A stretch of DNA of 64,000 nucleotides from Collinsella sp. Lineage in GTDB: Bacteria > Actinomycetota > Coriobacteriia > Coriobacteriales > Coriobacteriaceae. Within the stretch, counting starts at the first letter, position 1; each line of letters starts with the position of its first letter. The stretch lies in NCBI GenBank assembly GCA_019414045.1, contig DXMW01000030.1, forward strand, positions 1 to 64,000, read 5' to 3'. Below are positions 63,354 through 64,000 of this stretch, in pieces. The position numbers were made by a program, and so were the translations under genes. The notes under the pieces were generated by a model, which was not told the origin of the DNA, made no database searches, and worked only from the letters and a program-made list of their open reading frames with translations.

Positions 63354-64000
63354 TTGCAAATACGGCGGGCAGCGACCGACATAACCGAGCTCTACGCACC
63401 GCAGTTTGAGCAGTTTGGCCTGGAGCTTACCGGCAAGGGCGCCGTCTTTACCGGCGAGGTGGCAAACGATCGGGCGCACGGACGCGCATGGATCATGCCT
63501 CTCTCCCCCGCCTGCATCGTTATGGAGCATTTCATTACCCCGATGCACGATATGTACCTGGCCGAATACACACCCGAACCGTACGCGTGCGTGAGCGAAG
63601 TCAGCGCGCCCACGCTCATGTGCATGCCCGAAGCCGGCATAACGCCTGCGAACCTTAAACCCCTGCATGGACCGTGGCCAAACAATGCCGTGTGCAGCTT
63701 TATCCAAGATAACTGTGGCGAGGAGTTAAGCCCACTGTTTGCAGGGCGGCTCTATCACTCGCGCTCGGTGCTCTTTTTGCCTGGATATTTTGACGAACTG
63801 GAGCACCGCTATCCCACCGAGTTCGCAGGGGTCTTTGAGGCGTTTGCCGAGCCATGGCACGAGGAGGCGACGTCTGCCATCTGCCACACGCTGCGTCAGA
63901 TTAACGAGGAACGCGCCCGCACCGTAGGCGGACACGTCTATATGCAGGGCATCGTGGAGACCATGGTCGCGGAGCTCGCCTGTTCGCGCGCGGCCCACAA
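63354..64000 (+). CDS. AraC-family regulator, N-terminal part (cut by window end)
   Basis: The open frame reads ATDITELYAPQFEQFGLELT at the start, then MPLSPACIVMEHFITPMHDM and LYHSRSVLFLPGYFDELEHR, which fits the ligand-binding half of AraC regulators seen next to ABC half-transporters; the DNA-binding half would lie beyond 64000. I take TTG 63354 as start, with AGGAAAGGG before it; no ATG is available in frame. The call depends on context and segment style, since the HTH is not visible. Confidence 0.6.
   Translation, partial: MQIRRAATDITELYAPQFEQFGLELTGKGAVFTGEVANDRAHGRAWIMPLSPACIVMEHFITPMHDMYLAEYTPEPYACVSEVSAPTLMCMPEAGITPANLKPLHGPWPNNAVCSFIQDNCGEELSPLFAGRLYHSRSVLFLPGYFDELEHRYPTEFAGVFEAFAEPWHEEATSAICHTLRQINEERARTVGGHVYMQGIVETMVAELACSRAAH

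Overview
The window looks like a chromosomal segment of a high-GC Gram-positive gut actinobacterium of the class Coriobacteriia, most likely Collinsella or a close relative. This is inferred from gene content and codon style (a MurT/GatD peptidoglycan-amidation enzyme, class III glutamine synthetase, DUF6110/PacL-like plus P-type ATPase pair, many SAM methyltransferases, strong GCC/GGC codon bias), not from a database match.

Two landscapes are present. Positions 1 to about 20,100 form an accessory, defence-rich island full of broken genes: a silent type I restriction hsdS cassette, a DUF3800 remnant, an IS30-family remnant, a decayed AbiE toxin-antitoxin pair, an intact Abi_2 (HEPN) gene followed by two tandem structured RNA repeats, two near-identical yjdF genes each with its own riboswitch-like leader, an acyl-CoA thioesterase fragment, a LytTR-DUF3021 operon, a frameshifted ToxN/AbiQ-like gene, three consecutive methyltransferases, a McrBC-type restriction operon beside the C-terminal stub of a DNA methylase, and a phage lysis-gene remnant. 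A 349-bp non-coding repeat occurs at 2226-2574 and again, same length and orientation, at 19730-20078, bracketing most of this island. Its hairpin shows compensatory base changes between copies.

From 20,150 the content is housekeeping: guaA, L-asparaginase, a small XRE locus with a 26-bp perfect palindrome, ychF, a polyferredoxin, two glycerol-dehydrogenase paralogues and an iron alcohol dehydrogenase, a TPR-like gene pair, a 725-aa gene fusing MurT and GatD, tRNA-Glu(TTC) with a MITE-like element, class III glutamine synthetase, and a metF / metH-reactivation / metH operon in which MetH is split. Then come a DUF711 protein, a methyltransferase, a YhbY protein and a 999-residue STAND/BTAD regulator; then amino-sugar genes (nagB, a glucose-type EIIA, glmM), rplM-rpsI, a patatin phospholipase, tmRNA, a RelB-PIN toxin-antitoxin pair, and a metal cluster (PacL-like protein, P1B-type ATPase, two ABC half-transporters, divergent AraC regulator cut by the window end).

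The most interesting leads are the Abi_2 gene with tandem GNRA-capped RNA hairpins, the covarying 349-bp repeat family flanking the island, the one-gene MurT-GatD enzyme, the large inverted-repeat elements at 38396-38471 and 44330-44463, 62-bp tandem hairpin repeats and tmRNA-end-like direct repeats beside ssrA, and a shared AGCCATGGCT palindrome in front of both metal-transport operons.
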